Origin: Thiolinea disciformis DSM 14473
GTDB lineage: Bacteria > Pseudomonadota > Gammaproteobacteria > Thiotrichales > Thiotrichaceae
Length of the DNA: 64,000 nucleotides
Direction of reading: 5' to 3'
Assembly: GCF_000371925.1 (NCBI RefSeq)
Contig: NZ_AQVE01000010.1
Location: forward strand, 1 to 64,000
Shown here: in pieces, positions 1 to 8,463 of the stretch
Layout of the letters: each line of letters opens with the position of its first letter
How positions within the stretch are numbered: the stretch's first letter is position 1
Made by a program: the position numbers and the translations under genes
The notes under the pieces: model-generated
The model's input: only the letters and a program-made list of their open reading frames with translations
What the model was told of the DNA's origin: nothing
Databases searched by the model: none

Positions 1-150
1 CCAGCACCTGAGCCTGATCCGGTGGTTGATCCTAATCCAGCACCTGAGCCTGATCCGGTGGTTGATCCTAATCCAGCACCTGAGCCTGACCCAGTGTTTG
101 ACCCTGATCCGGTGGTTGACCCTAACCCAGTGCCTGAGCCTGATCCGAAT
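1..150 (+). repeat. 36-bp tandem coding repeat
   Basis: Two identical 36-bp units (1-36 and 37-72) are followed by degenerate, partly truncated copies to about base 150. They lie in frame in the partial gene and encode PAPEPDPVVDPN. Unit number is likely to vary between strains by slippage. It is not a CRISPR: there are no spacers and the repeats are in-frame coding. Confidence 0.8.
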
Positions 151-198
151 GCGGATTTGTCCGGTTCTGACCCAAACGATCCTAACCTTAATCCATAA
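1..198 (+). CDS. C-terminus of a proline/aspartate-rich phage structural protein (5' end outside window)
   Basis: The frame beginning at base 1 is open to a TAA at 196-198 and has no start here, so this is the end of a gene that begins upstream. The visible 65 residues are a low-complexity tail of Pro, Glu, Asp, Val and Asn built on a 12-residue unit (PAPEPDPVVDPN), ending in a short Ser/Asp/Asn stretch. Because it directly precedes the tail tube gene, it is probably a head-tail connector or other structural protein with an extended C-terminus; that is inferred from position only. The other frames over this stretch encode only repetitive nonsense. Confidence 0.6.
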   Translation, partial: PAPEPDPVVDPNPAPEPDPVVDPNPAPEPDPVFDPDPVVDPNPVPEPDPNADLSGSDPNDPNLNP

Positions 199-208
199 CA
201 ATAAACCC

Positions 209-232
209 CTACTGAGGGTTCGCCCTCAGTAG
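209..232 (+). terminator. Perfect hairpin with UUCG tetraloop between two late genes
   Basis: A 10-bp perfect stem (209-218 with 223-232) closes on a TTCG loop, an exceptionally stable RNA tetraloop. No T-run follows; the Shine-Dalgarno TAGGAG of the next gene begins right after. It may be a weak terminator, or an mRNA processing or stability element that adjusts expression of the following late genes. Confidence 0.5.
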
Positions 233-245
233 CTTAGGAGCTTTT

Positions 246-416
246 ATGCCTAGCTACGAAGTACAAGAAGATGGGACGCTGAAAGAAGTGCACGCGACGA
301 AACCGCCAGCGCCACCTCCACCACAAACCGAGCCAAGCAAACCCGTCGCACCGGCTCCAATGCCTACGCCAGCGCCAGCAGCGCCAGCGCCGACGACTCC
401 AAAAGCAGGAAGCTAG
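246..416 (+). CDS. Small proline-rich phage protein (56 aa)
   Basis: ATG at 246 follows TAGGAG at a proper distance, and TAG at 414-416 lies 2 bp before the tail tube ATG, so the gene fits the operon exactly. The protein starts MPSYEVQEDGTLKEVHATK and then becomes almost entirely Pro, Ala, Thr and Ser. It shares the proline-rich character of the gene in front but not its sequence. No known function is recognisable; its position suggests a minor structural or assembly protein. Confidence 0.6.
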   Translation: MPSYEVQEDGTLKEVHATKPPAPPPPQTEPSKPVAPAPMPTPAPAAPAPTTPKAGS

Positions 417-418
417 TT

Positions 419-1393
419 ATGCCTATTAAATCCGTTGAGGTAAACCGCGTCGTTTTGGCAGCGGTGGAAACCACTGAAAATACCTTAGTTGCAGCAGCAG
501 CGGCTAATGTCATTCTGACCAACAATCTGCAAGCAGCAGACTTGGTCTATGACGCTGAACTATTGCAATTCGACAGCATCGGCGCTGATGTGCGCGACAT
601 CATGGAGCAAGGTTCTAATCTTCATTGGAAATTTGGCTTTGATTGCCCTGTGACCGTATCCGGTGCAGTGGGTACAAAAGGTGCACTCTCCCCTATTCTG
701 CGCGGGTGCGGTTTTAATGAAATTGTGGCCACAACCGGCGTGACTTACACACCCGGGAATGCGTCTACCTTAGATAGTTTGACCATGCGTTTGCGGCAAG
801 AAAAAAATGCTACAACGCATCTGGAATATGTTGCGGGTGGGTGTCGCGGTCAATTGGGATTAGAAATCGTATCGGGTAAGCGTGCGGTATTCAAAATCAC
901 CAATATGATGGGTTCGTTCAATATGCCAGCGGAAGTGCCAGCGATTGCACCGGCTTACGGTACGCAGAAAACCAATCTATCTGACCAGCTGTTAAAAGAA
1001 ACGCTCACGACCTACACGCTGAACGGCAAACCATTATGCGCCTATTCCCTCATTGTAGATAACCTAAGCGGCTTCGACATGAAGCGGGAATATGATCTTT
1101 GTAACGGTGGTAGCACGATGGGAACACCCGTGACCCCTGTCGGCAAGTTGCAATTTACTATGCCAGATTGGACCGCAGCGGCGGAGTTTAATCCGTGGGT
1201 GGTAGCTGATCCGCGTGCCATGACTCGTATTCCCTTTGTGTTGGCATATGGCAAGACTGCGGGGAAAATCATCAACTTGACCGTCACCCAGTCGCAAGCC
1301 ACTAAGCCCAAGCAAGTGCGTTTAAGCAATGGCAATTTGGGCATGGAAGTGGATGTCCGTTTCTTGTCTGGTATGTCGTTATTATTCAAGTAA
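419..1393 (+). CDS. Phage tail tube protein
   Basis: A 324-aa protein with the size, position and Gly/Thr-rich beta-sheet composition of the major tail tube proteins of long-tailed phages: it opens with an MPIKSVEVNRVVLAAVE segment, has an ADLVYDAELLQFDS strand region, and no membrane segment or signal peptide. It is followed directly by the frameshifted chaperone pair and the tape measure gene, which is the invariant order tube - chaperones - tape measure in siphophages. It would polymerise around the tape measure to form the tail tube. The call rests mainly on gene order and protein character; a head-tail connector is the alternative. Confidence 0.7.
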   Translation: MPIKSVEVNRVVLAAVETTENTLVAAAAANVILTNNLQAADLVYDAELLQFDSIGADVRDIMEQGSNLHWKFGFDCPVTVSGAVGTKGALSPILRGCGFNEIVATTGVTYTPGNASTLDSLTMRLRQEKNATTHLEYVAGGCRGQLGLEIVSGKRAVFKITNMMGSFNMPAEVPAIAPAYGTQKTNLSDQLLKETLTTYTLNGKPLCAYSLIVDNLSGFDMKREYDLCNGGSTMGTPVTPVGKLQFTMPDWTAAAEFNPWVVADPRAMTRIPFVLAYGKTAGKIINLTVTQSQATKPKQVRLSNGNLGMEVDVRFLSGMSLLFK

Positions 1394-1421
1394 CTAATTT
1401 AAGTATTAAACAGGGTGAAAT

Positions 1422-1826
1422 ATGGCTTTACGTGCAGAAAAAGCAGAGTTTAAAGCACCGATTGAGGTGCGGGGTTTTGATGAGTCGGATGCATTTATCG
1501 CTGTGTTCGAACGCCCAAGCAATGCAGAACGCAAGCAACTGATCGAAGCGTATTCAGCGCTTGCTCAGCCGAATACACCGAATGCGGATGCAGCGGCGGA
1601 AGCGTTGGATATTGCGACGCTTACTAGGTATTTGGTGAATACTGAAAAGCAAATAGATGATCAGGGTAAACCCCTGCCCTTTGCTGAGGCTAAACCGTTG
1701 ATGCTAGATAGTCCGCGTTATCGGGCAGAGTTACTTAGTGGTTTTTTTGCGGGGGTGCGGAATATCGCTATTGATAAAGCGGGAAACTTCATGCAGCCGG
1801 ATACCAATGGATCAGCGGTAGTTTAG
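1422..1826 (+). CDS. Tail assembly chaperone, short form (lambda gpG-like)
   Basis: The 134-aa protein is the unshifted product. Like lambda gpG it lies between the tail tube and tape measure genes, is small and largely helical, and ends at a TAG (1824-1826) just beyond a slippery sequence. It is expected to coat the tape measure protein before tube polymerisation and is not part of the virion. The start ATG at 1422 follows CAGGGTGAAAT. Most ribosomes should make this form and a minority the longer one. Confidence 0.75.
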   Translation: MALRAEKAEFKAPIEVRGFDESDAFIAVFERPSNAERKQLIEAYSALAQPNTPNADAAAEALDIATLTRYLVNTEKQIDDQGKPLPFAEAKPLMLDSPRYRAELLSGFFAGVRNIAIDKAGNFMQPDTNGSAVV

Positions 1827-2164
1827 ACCATGATCATGATCACAACCTTGCGCAGGCTGAAGCTGCGAAATTGGGTGTGTCATTGGGCGAGGGTTGGGGT
1901 GCATCAGATGGCAGTGATGCGAGCACCTTTGAAATCTGGCCGGAAAATTGGGCATGTTGGTGTGTATTTGCCGAGGTCTGTCAACAGTGGCGGCTGGCGA
2001 GCAACGGGGCTTTATTGGGGCTCGATTTGGGCGCTATTGCTCCTTACTTGGAGCTGGTCGAGCCTGACCCGACGGAGCGGCGCGCGCTTTGGCAAGACCT
2101 GTGCCACATTGCATCCGGTGTGATCGAGGCACAAGCTAAGCAGTTGGCCGCTAACAAAAAATAA
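1422..2164 (+). CDS. Tail assembly chaperone, long form by -1 frameshift (lambda gpGT-like)
   Basis: Joining 1422..1787 to 1787..2164 gives a 247-aa fusion: 122 residues of the short form followed by 125 residues read in the -1 frame. That frame is closed by TGA 1772 and TAA 1775 but open from 1778 to TAA 2162, so the shift has to occur in a narrow window, and that window contains GGGAAAC. The added part begins with a His/Asp-rich linker and continues as a Trp-rich globular segment, as in gpT domains that recruit tail tube subunits. Part of the long-form segment could also be translated from an internal start, but none has a good Shine-Dalgarno sequence. Confidence 0.75.
1781..1787 (+). promoter_or_regulatory. 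Programmed -1 ribosomal frameshift site GGGAAAC
   Basis: In the zero frame the codons read GCG GGA AAC, so the heptamer is G GGA AAC, an exact X XXY YYZ slippery sequence; lambda uses the related GGGAAAG at the same place. Both tRNAs can slip back one base and re-pair. It lies within the only interval where the -1 frame is open and the zero frame has not yet stopped. Confidence 0.85.
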
Positions 2165-2176
2165 TAAGGGGCAGTC

Positions 2177-5100
2177 ATGAGTGACATGCGGTTGCGGCTG
2201 CGAATTAGCACCGACACTGACAATGGCTTGGGGGTGGCGCGTCAGCAAGCTGATGCGCTAGCTCAATCCATTAACCAAGTGCGAAATAGTACCCTTGCCC
2301 TGCTGGGCATTGGGTCTATTGCGCAAGGTGCCACGCAGCTAGCGGGTTTGACGGACGAATACACGAATCTGCAATCGCGCCTCAAATTAGTCACTGACTC
2401 CAGTAGCGAGATGCTGAGCGTTCAAACGCGACTGGATCAAATGGCGAACACTAATCGCCAGTCTTTATCTGCAACAGTTAATCTTTATGCGGGTATCGAA
2501 CCCGCAATGCAAAAAGCGGGACGCTCACAAGCTGAAATCCTGAAAGCCGTGGATTCGGTGAATAAGGGTTTAGTGGTTGGTGGCGCTACTGCACAAGGTT
2601 CAGCCGCATCCATTCTGCAACTCACTCAGGCTCTTGGCTCAGGTGTTCTGCGCGGCGATGAATTTAATTCGATCATGGAAAATGGGCGAGGTATTGCAGA
2701 TGCCTTAGCTACGGCATTGGGCAAAGATACTGGTCAACTGCGCATGCTTGCCGAACAAGGCAAGCTCACTAGCAATGTGGTGATTGCGGCGCTCATTGAA
2801 CAAAACGATGAGCTGACGACCAAATTTGAAAAAATGCCGATGACGATTAGCCAATCGTTTACGGTGTTGCGGAATAATGTCTTAACAACGATTGGTGAGT
2901 TTGATCAAGCCAATCATGTGAGTGAAACACTCGCCAAAACGATTGCAGGGCTGGGGCAAAATTTAGAATACGTGGCTGTGCCAGCAGCGATGCTGGGTAC
3001 GTATTTGGCAGGTTCGGGCTTGTCGGCGGTGATTGGTTATGTGGCAGCGGTGCGTGCGCAAATCACTGCTAATTTACACGCAGCGCAATCCAATAATCTC
3101 AAACTCAATTCAGCGGTGGCAGCGGCTCAGGCTGAGTTGGCGCATCGTAATGCGATTGTAACTGAAATTGAAGCATTAATGGCCTCCTCGACTGCGATTA
3201 ATGCAGCGGTGATTAGTACTAGGCAACTGACACCGGCCAAGATACAAGCGATGATGGCGGCCAATGCACACACCGAAGCCTTGGCGGCGCAACGTGCTGG
3301 GCTGGTGTCGACCTCGCTGGCCAGCCGTGCTTTATCTGGCACACTGGCCTTGTTAGGTGGTCCGCTTGGGGTTGCAATGATTGCGGCCGGTAGTTTGTAC
3401 TACCTGAAAACCGCTCATGATGAAGCGCGGCATTCGGTCGAGTTGGCGGATGGGTCTGAATACAGCTTTGCGGAATCGCTGCAATATGTCTCTACCATTT
3501 CCAATGAATACCGCACCGCGAGCCAAAGCCGTCAGAAAGAAATTCGCGCCGAAATTGAATTAATCATCGCGCAAACTGAAGCGCGCAAGAAGGAAGCCGA
3601 CCAGCAGCTCAAACACTTAGCGCAACTTAATTCGCGGGAAAAAGTCGGTGTATTCGGCTGGGCAGAGGAACTGGGATCTAAGTTCTGGAACGGCAACGAA
3701 AAAGACAATAAAGCGATCGTGGCGGAAACGTCAGACAGTTTGCAGAAGTTGCGCACGGCGTTTGCCAATTTGGGCAAAACACAGGAAGAGATTGATGCGG
3801 CGAACGAAAAAAACACAGTATCTACTAAAGGTACAGCAGTAGAACTGCTGAATTATTCGGATACGGCAAAAAAAGCACAGGATGTGGCGAAAAAACATGC
3901 CGACACCCTCAAAAGCACGACAGAACAACTAACACGCCAGCGCCTTGAGTTTGAACAGAATGCGCAATCTGCGAAGTATTTTGCTGATCGTTTGGCGGGT
4001 TTGCAGGAGCAAGAAGCCAAACTGGCAGCCGGTTCGGATCAATATACGTCTTTCTTGCGTTTGCGCCAGCAACTCATGGATGAGCATAAAACGCTGGGCG
4101 GCGGGTTGGTGGATGAGTTTAATGTCAAGTTACGGGATGCGGGCTTAGATGCTGGTGCACTGAACTTTAGCGCAGCAGAAGCTGAAGCACGTAAGGCCAT
4201 CGCGGCACAACTGGATTATCAACGCTCTATTGAGGAGAGCGCTAAATTACTCACAGAACAAGGCCAGTCCAGCAAAGACGCGGCTCAAAGTGTGGTGCTA
4301 TCCGCTGAAAACACCAAAAAAGCCTTAAGCCAAGTTTGGACCACTGCACGCCAAAGTGTCGGCGATTATTTCCGTGAAATACAGGGGTTGACTGCTACCC
4401 ACACACAGCAAACGGAACAGGCAGCGGTCAAACAAGTCAGCGTGCAGGGTAAGATGCTGGCGGATATGCGGGCGCAAAGTAAGAAGCATGCGGAGTCATT
4501 GGCAGTCATTAATCGCATTGCGGCCGAATCGGGTGTTGATGCCACACAAATGCGCACGGTAGCGTGGATTGAATCACGCTTTAATGCGTCGGCGAATCGT
4601 GGTCCTAAAGGCGCTAAAGGTGCTTACCAGTTCACTCCTCCTACCGCAGCCCAGTATGGCATTGCGGGGCAAGAGCTGGATATTGAAGCCAATACCCGCG
4701 CTTATGTGCGTTTGTTGCAAGACAATACGGCGGCGCTGAAAAAGTATGGCTTGCAGATTAATGGGGCCAATACTTATTTGGCGCATCAGCAAGGCAGTTA
4801 CGGCTTAAAGCGCATTTATGAAGATGCGAGCGGTGCAAAACCTTTCACACAATCTAAAGATGATCGCACTATTCAGGCGAATATGCGCAACAACCTGCCC
4901 AAGGAAGTTAGTAGCGATTCCGCATCATTTTTGGAGCATTGGCGTGCTAAATACAACGCGATTGAAGCGGGCATTAAGCTAGTTTCGGGTGCGCAATCGA
5001 ATGTCACGCAAGCAGTCACCAAAACCACGGCCGCGACTCATGCCAATGTCGTACCGCTCACTACTGTGGCACAGCGTAGCCAGCAAATTAAGGATATTAA

Positions 5101-6922
5101 GCAGCAAACGGTGAAGGTTGCGGAGTATCAGGGTCAGATTGACGGTCGGCGCATGACGGACAATGACCGCAATAGTTTGATCACACAGCATTTGCGCAAT
5201 GAAGCCGATAAGCTGTTATTAAATGCACAGGCGCAAATTGATGCCACTCAACAGCACGGGATTGTGCTGCGGGCTAATGAGCTCACCCAAAAACAGCTTA
5301 CCGTTGATTTAAGTCAAGAAATCTTGCAGCGTGAAAGCCAAGCAGACTACTTAGCGGAAGAGCAAAAGTTGCGTGAGCAGCTGGTCGCGATTCGTGATCC
5401 GAATGCAGCCTATAAAAGTGACTTGGCCAAAAAGCGTTTAAGTGATACGCAAATACTGAGTTTGGCCGCGCAAAAGCAAAGCGTCGATTTTGAAAAAGTT
5501 AAGTTCTCGCTGGAACAACAAACAGATGCGCTGAAGCAAAACGGTGAAGAACAGTTCGTAGCAGCGCAAAAAGCTGCTGGTTTAACGGGGGCTTATTTAG
5601 AGCAAGCAAAGGCGCTGCATTACAACTACACACTCACTAGCGAACACAAAAAGCTGGCGCAGGAATTGGCGGCGGTCAATCTGAATCCGATCCAACAATA
5701 TGGGCAACAGTTAGCGGATGAAGTGGGTGTCAATCGGGCCGATGTGCAAGTGTTGGTGGCCAAAAAGCAGCAAGTGGCCTTTGCTACGGTCAAAAAAGAG
5801 CTTCTTGAGCAGAATAAAGCGCTGAAACAGAACGCAGAGGAACAGTTTGCTGCGGCGCAACAGGCGGCGGGATTGAATGCAGCACAGGTGCGTGAAGCGT
5901 CGGGGCTGCATTATGCGAATAGTTTGCTGGCGGAACAGAACAAGTTACGGGATGAAGCGGCGCGACTCAACGCCGTGGGCGCACGCGCTAACGCAGCATT
6001 GGATTATCAACAAGCGGGTTTCAATCCTAAGGATACGGGCGACCTGTCACAGCGCAAAGCCGATTTGGAAGGTGGCAAACGCTTAAACGAGCTGAAGCAA
6101 CAGCATGAACAGCTCACCATGACCGATGAAGCCTATCGGCGATTGAGTTTATCGCGTGAACAATATAGCCAAGGTTTAACGCAAGAGATCGAGCTTTATA
6201 CCCAGCAAAACGAGAAACTGGCGCACTCGCGTAAGCTGGCTGAGGATTTGGGCGGGGTGTTTAAGGATGGTGTGACTGGCGCACTGCAAGACATGCTGCA
6301 CACCGGCAATAGCATTTTAGATTCGCTACTCGACAAAATTGTTGAATCTATGCTTACCACGCAATCCATGCAGCAAATGTTTAATAGCATGGGAAATGGC
6401 GTCAGTAATACGGTCGGGATGGGCGGAAACAGTAGTGAGGGTTTTCTAAGTAATCTGTTAAGCAATTTATTCGCTAGCGGCGGCGCCTTTCAAAATGGCA
6501 CGCAATTTTTTGCCACCGGCGGCGTGGTATCGCGGGCAACCTCCTTTGCCATGTCGGGCAATCGTATGGGTGTCATGGGTGAAGCGGGACCTGAAGCGAT
6601 TATGCCGCTGGTGCGGATGGGGAATGGGGATTTGGGTGTGCAGATGCTGAATGCCCCTACTCCACCGATCAATATTAGTTTTACCCCGCAATTGCTGATG
6701 CAACCGGCTGCCAATCAAGCTGCATCCGATGCCCGTGCTGCACCCGTGGTTAATATCCATATCGAAAATACGGCCAAAGGGGTGGAAGTCACGCAACAAA
6801 GCGAGCGCGATGAAGCGGGCAACGTCAATCTAAAACTATTAGTGCGTCAAGTGACTGATGCCCAGATCAATGAGGCACGGCGCGGCGCGGGATTGGCTAC
6901 TGTGTTTCAAGGAAAACGCTAA
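2177..6922 (+). CDS. Tail tape measure protein with embedded transglycosylase domain
   Basis: At 1581 aa this is the longest phage gene, as expected for the protein that sets tail length. The N-terminal tape-measure signature (GVLRGDEFNSIMENG, about residue 155) is present, then a hydrophobic Gly-rich segment (about 385-412) that may insert into the host membrane. Around residues 777-860 lies a lysozyme-like transglycosylase (SLT) fold with the catalytic glutamate in AWIESRFN (Glu799) and the GAYQFTPPTAAQYG motif, for local peptidoglycan cleavage during DNA entry. A repeat of about 97 residues (around 1116 and 1213) and long coiled coil follow. The C-terminus carries the conserved GVMGEAGPEAIMPLVR motif (about 1464). 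ATG at 2177 follows AAGGGGC. Confidence 0.92.
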   Translation: MSDMRLRLRISTDTDNGLGVARQQADALAQSINQVRNSTLALLGIGSIAQGATQLAGLTDEYTNLQSRLKLVTDSSSEMLSVQTRLDQMANTNRQSLSATVNLYAGIEPAMQKAGRSQAEILKAVDSVNKGLVVGGATAQGSAASILQLTQALGSGVLRGDEFNSIMENGRGIADALATALGKDTGQLRMLAEQGKLTSNVVIAALIEQNDELTTKFEKMPMTISQSFTVLRNNVLTTIGEFDQANHVSETLAKTIAGLGQNLEYVAVPAAMLGTYLAGSGLSAVIGYVAAVRAQITANLHAAQSNNLKLNSAVAAAQAELAHRNAIVTEIEALMASSTAINAAVISTRQLTPAKIQAMMAANAHTEALAAQRAGLVSTSLASRALSGTLALLGGPLGVAMIAAGSLYYLKTAHDEARHSVELADGSEYSFAESLQYVSTISNEYRTASQSRQKEIRAEIELIIAQTEARKKEADQQLKHLAQLNSREKVGVFGWAEELGSKFWNGNEKDNKAIVAETSDSLQKLRTAFANLGKTQEEIDAANEKNTVSTKGTAVELLNYSDTAKKAQDVAKKHADTLKSTTEQLTRQRLEFEQNAQSAKYFADRLAGLQEQEAKLAAGSDQYTSFLRLRQQLMDEHKTLGGGLVDEFNVKLRDAGLDAGALNFSAAEAEARKAIAAQLDYQRSIEESAKLLTEQGQSSKDAAQSVVLSAENTKKALSQVWTTARQSVGDYFREIQGLTATHTQQTEQAAVKQVSVQGKMLADMRAQSKKHAESLAVINRIAAESGVDATQMRTVAWIESRFNASANRGPKGAKGAYQFTPPTAAQYGIAGQELDIEANTRAYVRLLQDNTAALKKYGLQINGANTYLAHQQGSYGLKRIYEDASGAKPFTQSKDDRTIQANMRNNLPKEVSSDSASFLEHWRAKYNAIEAGIKLVSGAQSNVTQAVTKTTAATHANVVPLTTVAQRSQQIKDIKQQTVKVAEYQGQIDGRRMTDNDRNSLITQHLRNEADKLLLNAQAQIDATQQHGIVLRANELTQKQLTVDLSQEILQRESQADYLAEEQKLREQLVAIRDPNAAYKSDLAKKRLSDTQILSLAAQKQSVDFEKVKFSLEQQTDALKQNGEEQFVAAQKAAGLTGAYLEQAKALHYNYTLTSEHKKLAQELAAVNLNPIQQYGQQLADEVGVNRADVQVLVAKKQQVAFATVKKELLEQNKALKQNAEEQFAAAQQAAGLNAAQVREASGLHYANSLLAEQNKLRDEAARLNAVGARANAALDYQQAGFNPKDTGDLSQRKADLEGGKRLNELKQQHEQLTMTDEAYRRLSLSREQYSQGLTQEIELYTQQNEKLAHSRKLAEDLGGVFKDGVTGALQDMLHTGNSILDSLLDKIVESMLTTQSMQQMFNSMGNGVSNTVGMGGNSSEGFLSNLLSNLFASGGAFQNGTQFFATGGVVSRATSFAMSGNRMGVMGEAGPEAIMPLVRMGNGDLGVQMLNAPTPPINISFTPQLLMQPAANQAASDARAAPVVNIHIENTAKGVEVTQQSERDEAGNVNLKLLVRQVTDAQINEARRGAGLATVFQGKR

Positions 6923-7602
6923 TGGCCTTGCCAACTAAGAAAAGCCAAGTCACGTTCAAGCCGCGTGAGCTCATTTTGGTGGATGGGGAACATTATCCGA
7001 ATGGGCGGGTGATTGGTGCGAATTTGTGGGCGGATGTGTCGTGCAGTGTGCGGGTTAATAAAGCACAACTCAGCTCACTCCCTAGTCAGATCGGCGCTTG
7101 GGATAATAGCGCGTGGCTAGCGTCATCTGGCATTAGCACCGGCTGGCAATATCGGCTGGCGAAAGTGGGCAATGTGCGTGCGGCCGGAAACGATTTTATG
7201 GCGAGTTTGGACGTGGAAGCACATGCCACAACACCCGTCACGGGGACGCTTTCAGCCGCTTGGCCGTTTCGTCGTTGCCCGGATCGTGACGGCTTCAGTT
7301 TGACACCTATTTATACCTTCCAGCAGCAACAATTCAGCAGTAAGCGATCACGCTTGATTCCACGCGCGGCTGGACAACTTGAGAAAATCAGCGGCAATGT
7401 GCGGATTGATCCGACGGAATTTCAAGCTTTTTTAAACTGGTGGCAAGTGCTTTGCCAGTCGGGACTACCGGCTATTAGTGCGCCTTGGTTAGCACTGGTG
7501 AGCAATCAAAACTATTTTAAATTTTCCAAGCCATGGGAAGCCACACGGCAAGACTATTGGTGGGATGTGAAATTTGAGGGGGTGACGTGTGGCAACGTTT
7601 GA
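6922..7602 (+). CDS. Phage tail protein, lambda gpM-position (distal tail)
   Basis: This 226-aa gene starts inside the tape measure stop codon (TAATG), indicating translational coupling. It occupies the slot where lambda-type phages encode the minor tail protein that joins the tape measure complex to the tail tip. No strong motif is visible; the protein is rich in aromatic residues towards the C-terminus (NWWQVL, QDYWWDVKF), as in beta-rich distal tail proteins. The functional name is inferred from gene order. Confidence 0.6.
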   Translation: MALPTKKSQVTFKPRELILVDGEHYPNGRVIGANLWADVSCSVRVNKAQLSSLPSQIGAWDNSAWLASSGISTGWQYRLAKVGNVRAAGNDFMASLDVEAHATTPVTGTLSAAWPFRRCPDRDGFSLTPIYTFQQQQFSSKRSRLIPRAAGQLEKISGNVRIDPTEFQAFLNWWQVLCQSGLPAISAPWLALVSNQNYFKFSKPWEATRQDYWWDVKFEGVTCGNV

Positions 7603-8083
7603 TCAAGCGTGGGCAGAGGCGGCGGCTAGTGCGCCGAATGATACCGTGCTCATTGATACCTTGGAAGTGGCACATGCGGCATTTTCAGCGCCCTTGCGGG
7701 TTTGTAATTCATTTGAGCCATTAGCAGCAGATGGATTAACGTTTCAACCATTTTACTTTGATTTGGAACTGCCCACAGTAGAAGCAGGTACACTGCCGCA
7801 ACTCTTAGTCAAAATTAATAATTTGAATAAAGCGCTGCGGGAAGAATTGCGCAAAGCCGCAAAAGCTAGCACACCGGCCACAGTACAGTATCGCCAGTAT
7901 CGGCAAGTGGCTGGGGTAAACGTGTTGGGCGAATACATGCAAATACCGTTGCCGGTGTCGAGTATTAGTATCCCGACAGGGGGTGAGTTCATTACGCTAA
8001 CCTGTGAGCCTACTAATATCGTCAATCTGCCTTTACATCGCGCGTATTACACGCTGGAACGCTTTCCGGGGCTGCGCTCATGA
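7589..8083 (+). CDS. Phage tail-completion protein, DUF1833-like
   Basis: A GTG start at 7589, preceded by GAGGGGG, overlaps the upstream gene by 14 bp. The 164-aa protein begins with a short helix (FDQAWAEAAASAP), followed by beta-rich sequence with LIDTLEVAHAAFSAPLRVCN and a conserved FQPFYFDLELP segment, the pattern of DUF1833 tail proteins that sit before the NlpC/P60 gene. It probably replaces lambda gpL in the tail-tip initiator complex. Family placement is from memory of the pattern, not from a search. Confidence 0.65.
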   Translation: MATFDQAWAEAAASAPNDTVLIDTLEVAHAAFSAPLRVCNSFEPLAADGLTFQPFYFDLELPTVEAGTLPQLLVKINNLNKALREELRKAAKASTPATVQYRQYRQVAGVNVLGEYMQIPLPVSSISIPTGGEFITLTCEPTNIVNLPLHRAYYTLERFPGLRS

Positions 8084-8463
8084 TGCACTGGTCAGAACAG
8101 TATTTGGGTAAGCGTTGGACACCTGAGCAGGATTGTTACTATTGGTTCAGCACTATTCAGCGCACGCAGTTTGGACGTTCGACACCGTTTGTGACGGGAT
8201 CGGAACAAGAAAAGGCATTAGCCTTAATTGAACACCGAATTAAGGTCTGGCGCAGAGTGGGCATAGATCAATTGCAAGAAGGGGATGCGGTGTTAATGCG
8301 TCCGACGGGTCGCATGGGTGAGCTGCATCATATTGGGGTGTGGTGTGCTGCGAATCAGGGCGGTGTGTTGCATGCACCCCAAAACGGCACGATCCAGCTT
8401 GATGACTGGGTCAGTTTACAGCTCAGTGGCTGGACCGTGCGCGAGTGTTTAACGTATGCCTAA
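8080..8463 (+). CDS. Tail-tip NlpC/P60-type peptidase (lambda gpK-like, C40)
   Basis: The 127-aa protein overlaps its neighbour by ATGA (8080-8083). Cys19 in EQDCYYW, His84 in LHHIGVW and His98 in GVLHAP match the Cys-His-His order of NlpC/P60 peptidases, which cleave peptide stems of peptidoglycan. In lambda the same position encodes gpK, required for tail-tip assembly. The domain is compact and lacks the extra N-terminal JAB-type domain found in gpK. Confidence 0.75.
   Translation: MMHWSEQYLGKRWTPEQDCYYWFSTIQRTQFGRSTPFVTGSEQEKALALIEHRIKVWRRVGIDQLQEGDAVLMRPTGRMGELHHIGVWCAANQGGVLHAPQNGTIQLDDWVSLQLSGWTVRECLTYA

Noticed and set aside
1-150. CRISPR-like repeat array
   Set aside because: Repeats are contiguous, in frame and encode PAPEPDPVVDPN; there are no spacers.
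1742-1748. Run of seven Ts as the frameshift site of the chaperone gene
   Set aside because: It is in phase for slippage, but the -1 frame stops at TGA 1772 and TAA 1775, so a shift here would give only a short dead end. GGGAAAC at 1781 lies after these stops.
1830-2123. Separate 97-aa gene in the zero frame after the short chaperone
   Set aside because: It overlaps the -1 frame coding region, has no ribosome site, and its composition is unlike a protein; the -1 frame continues the chaperone.
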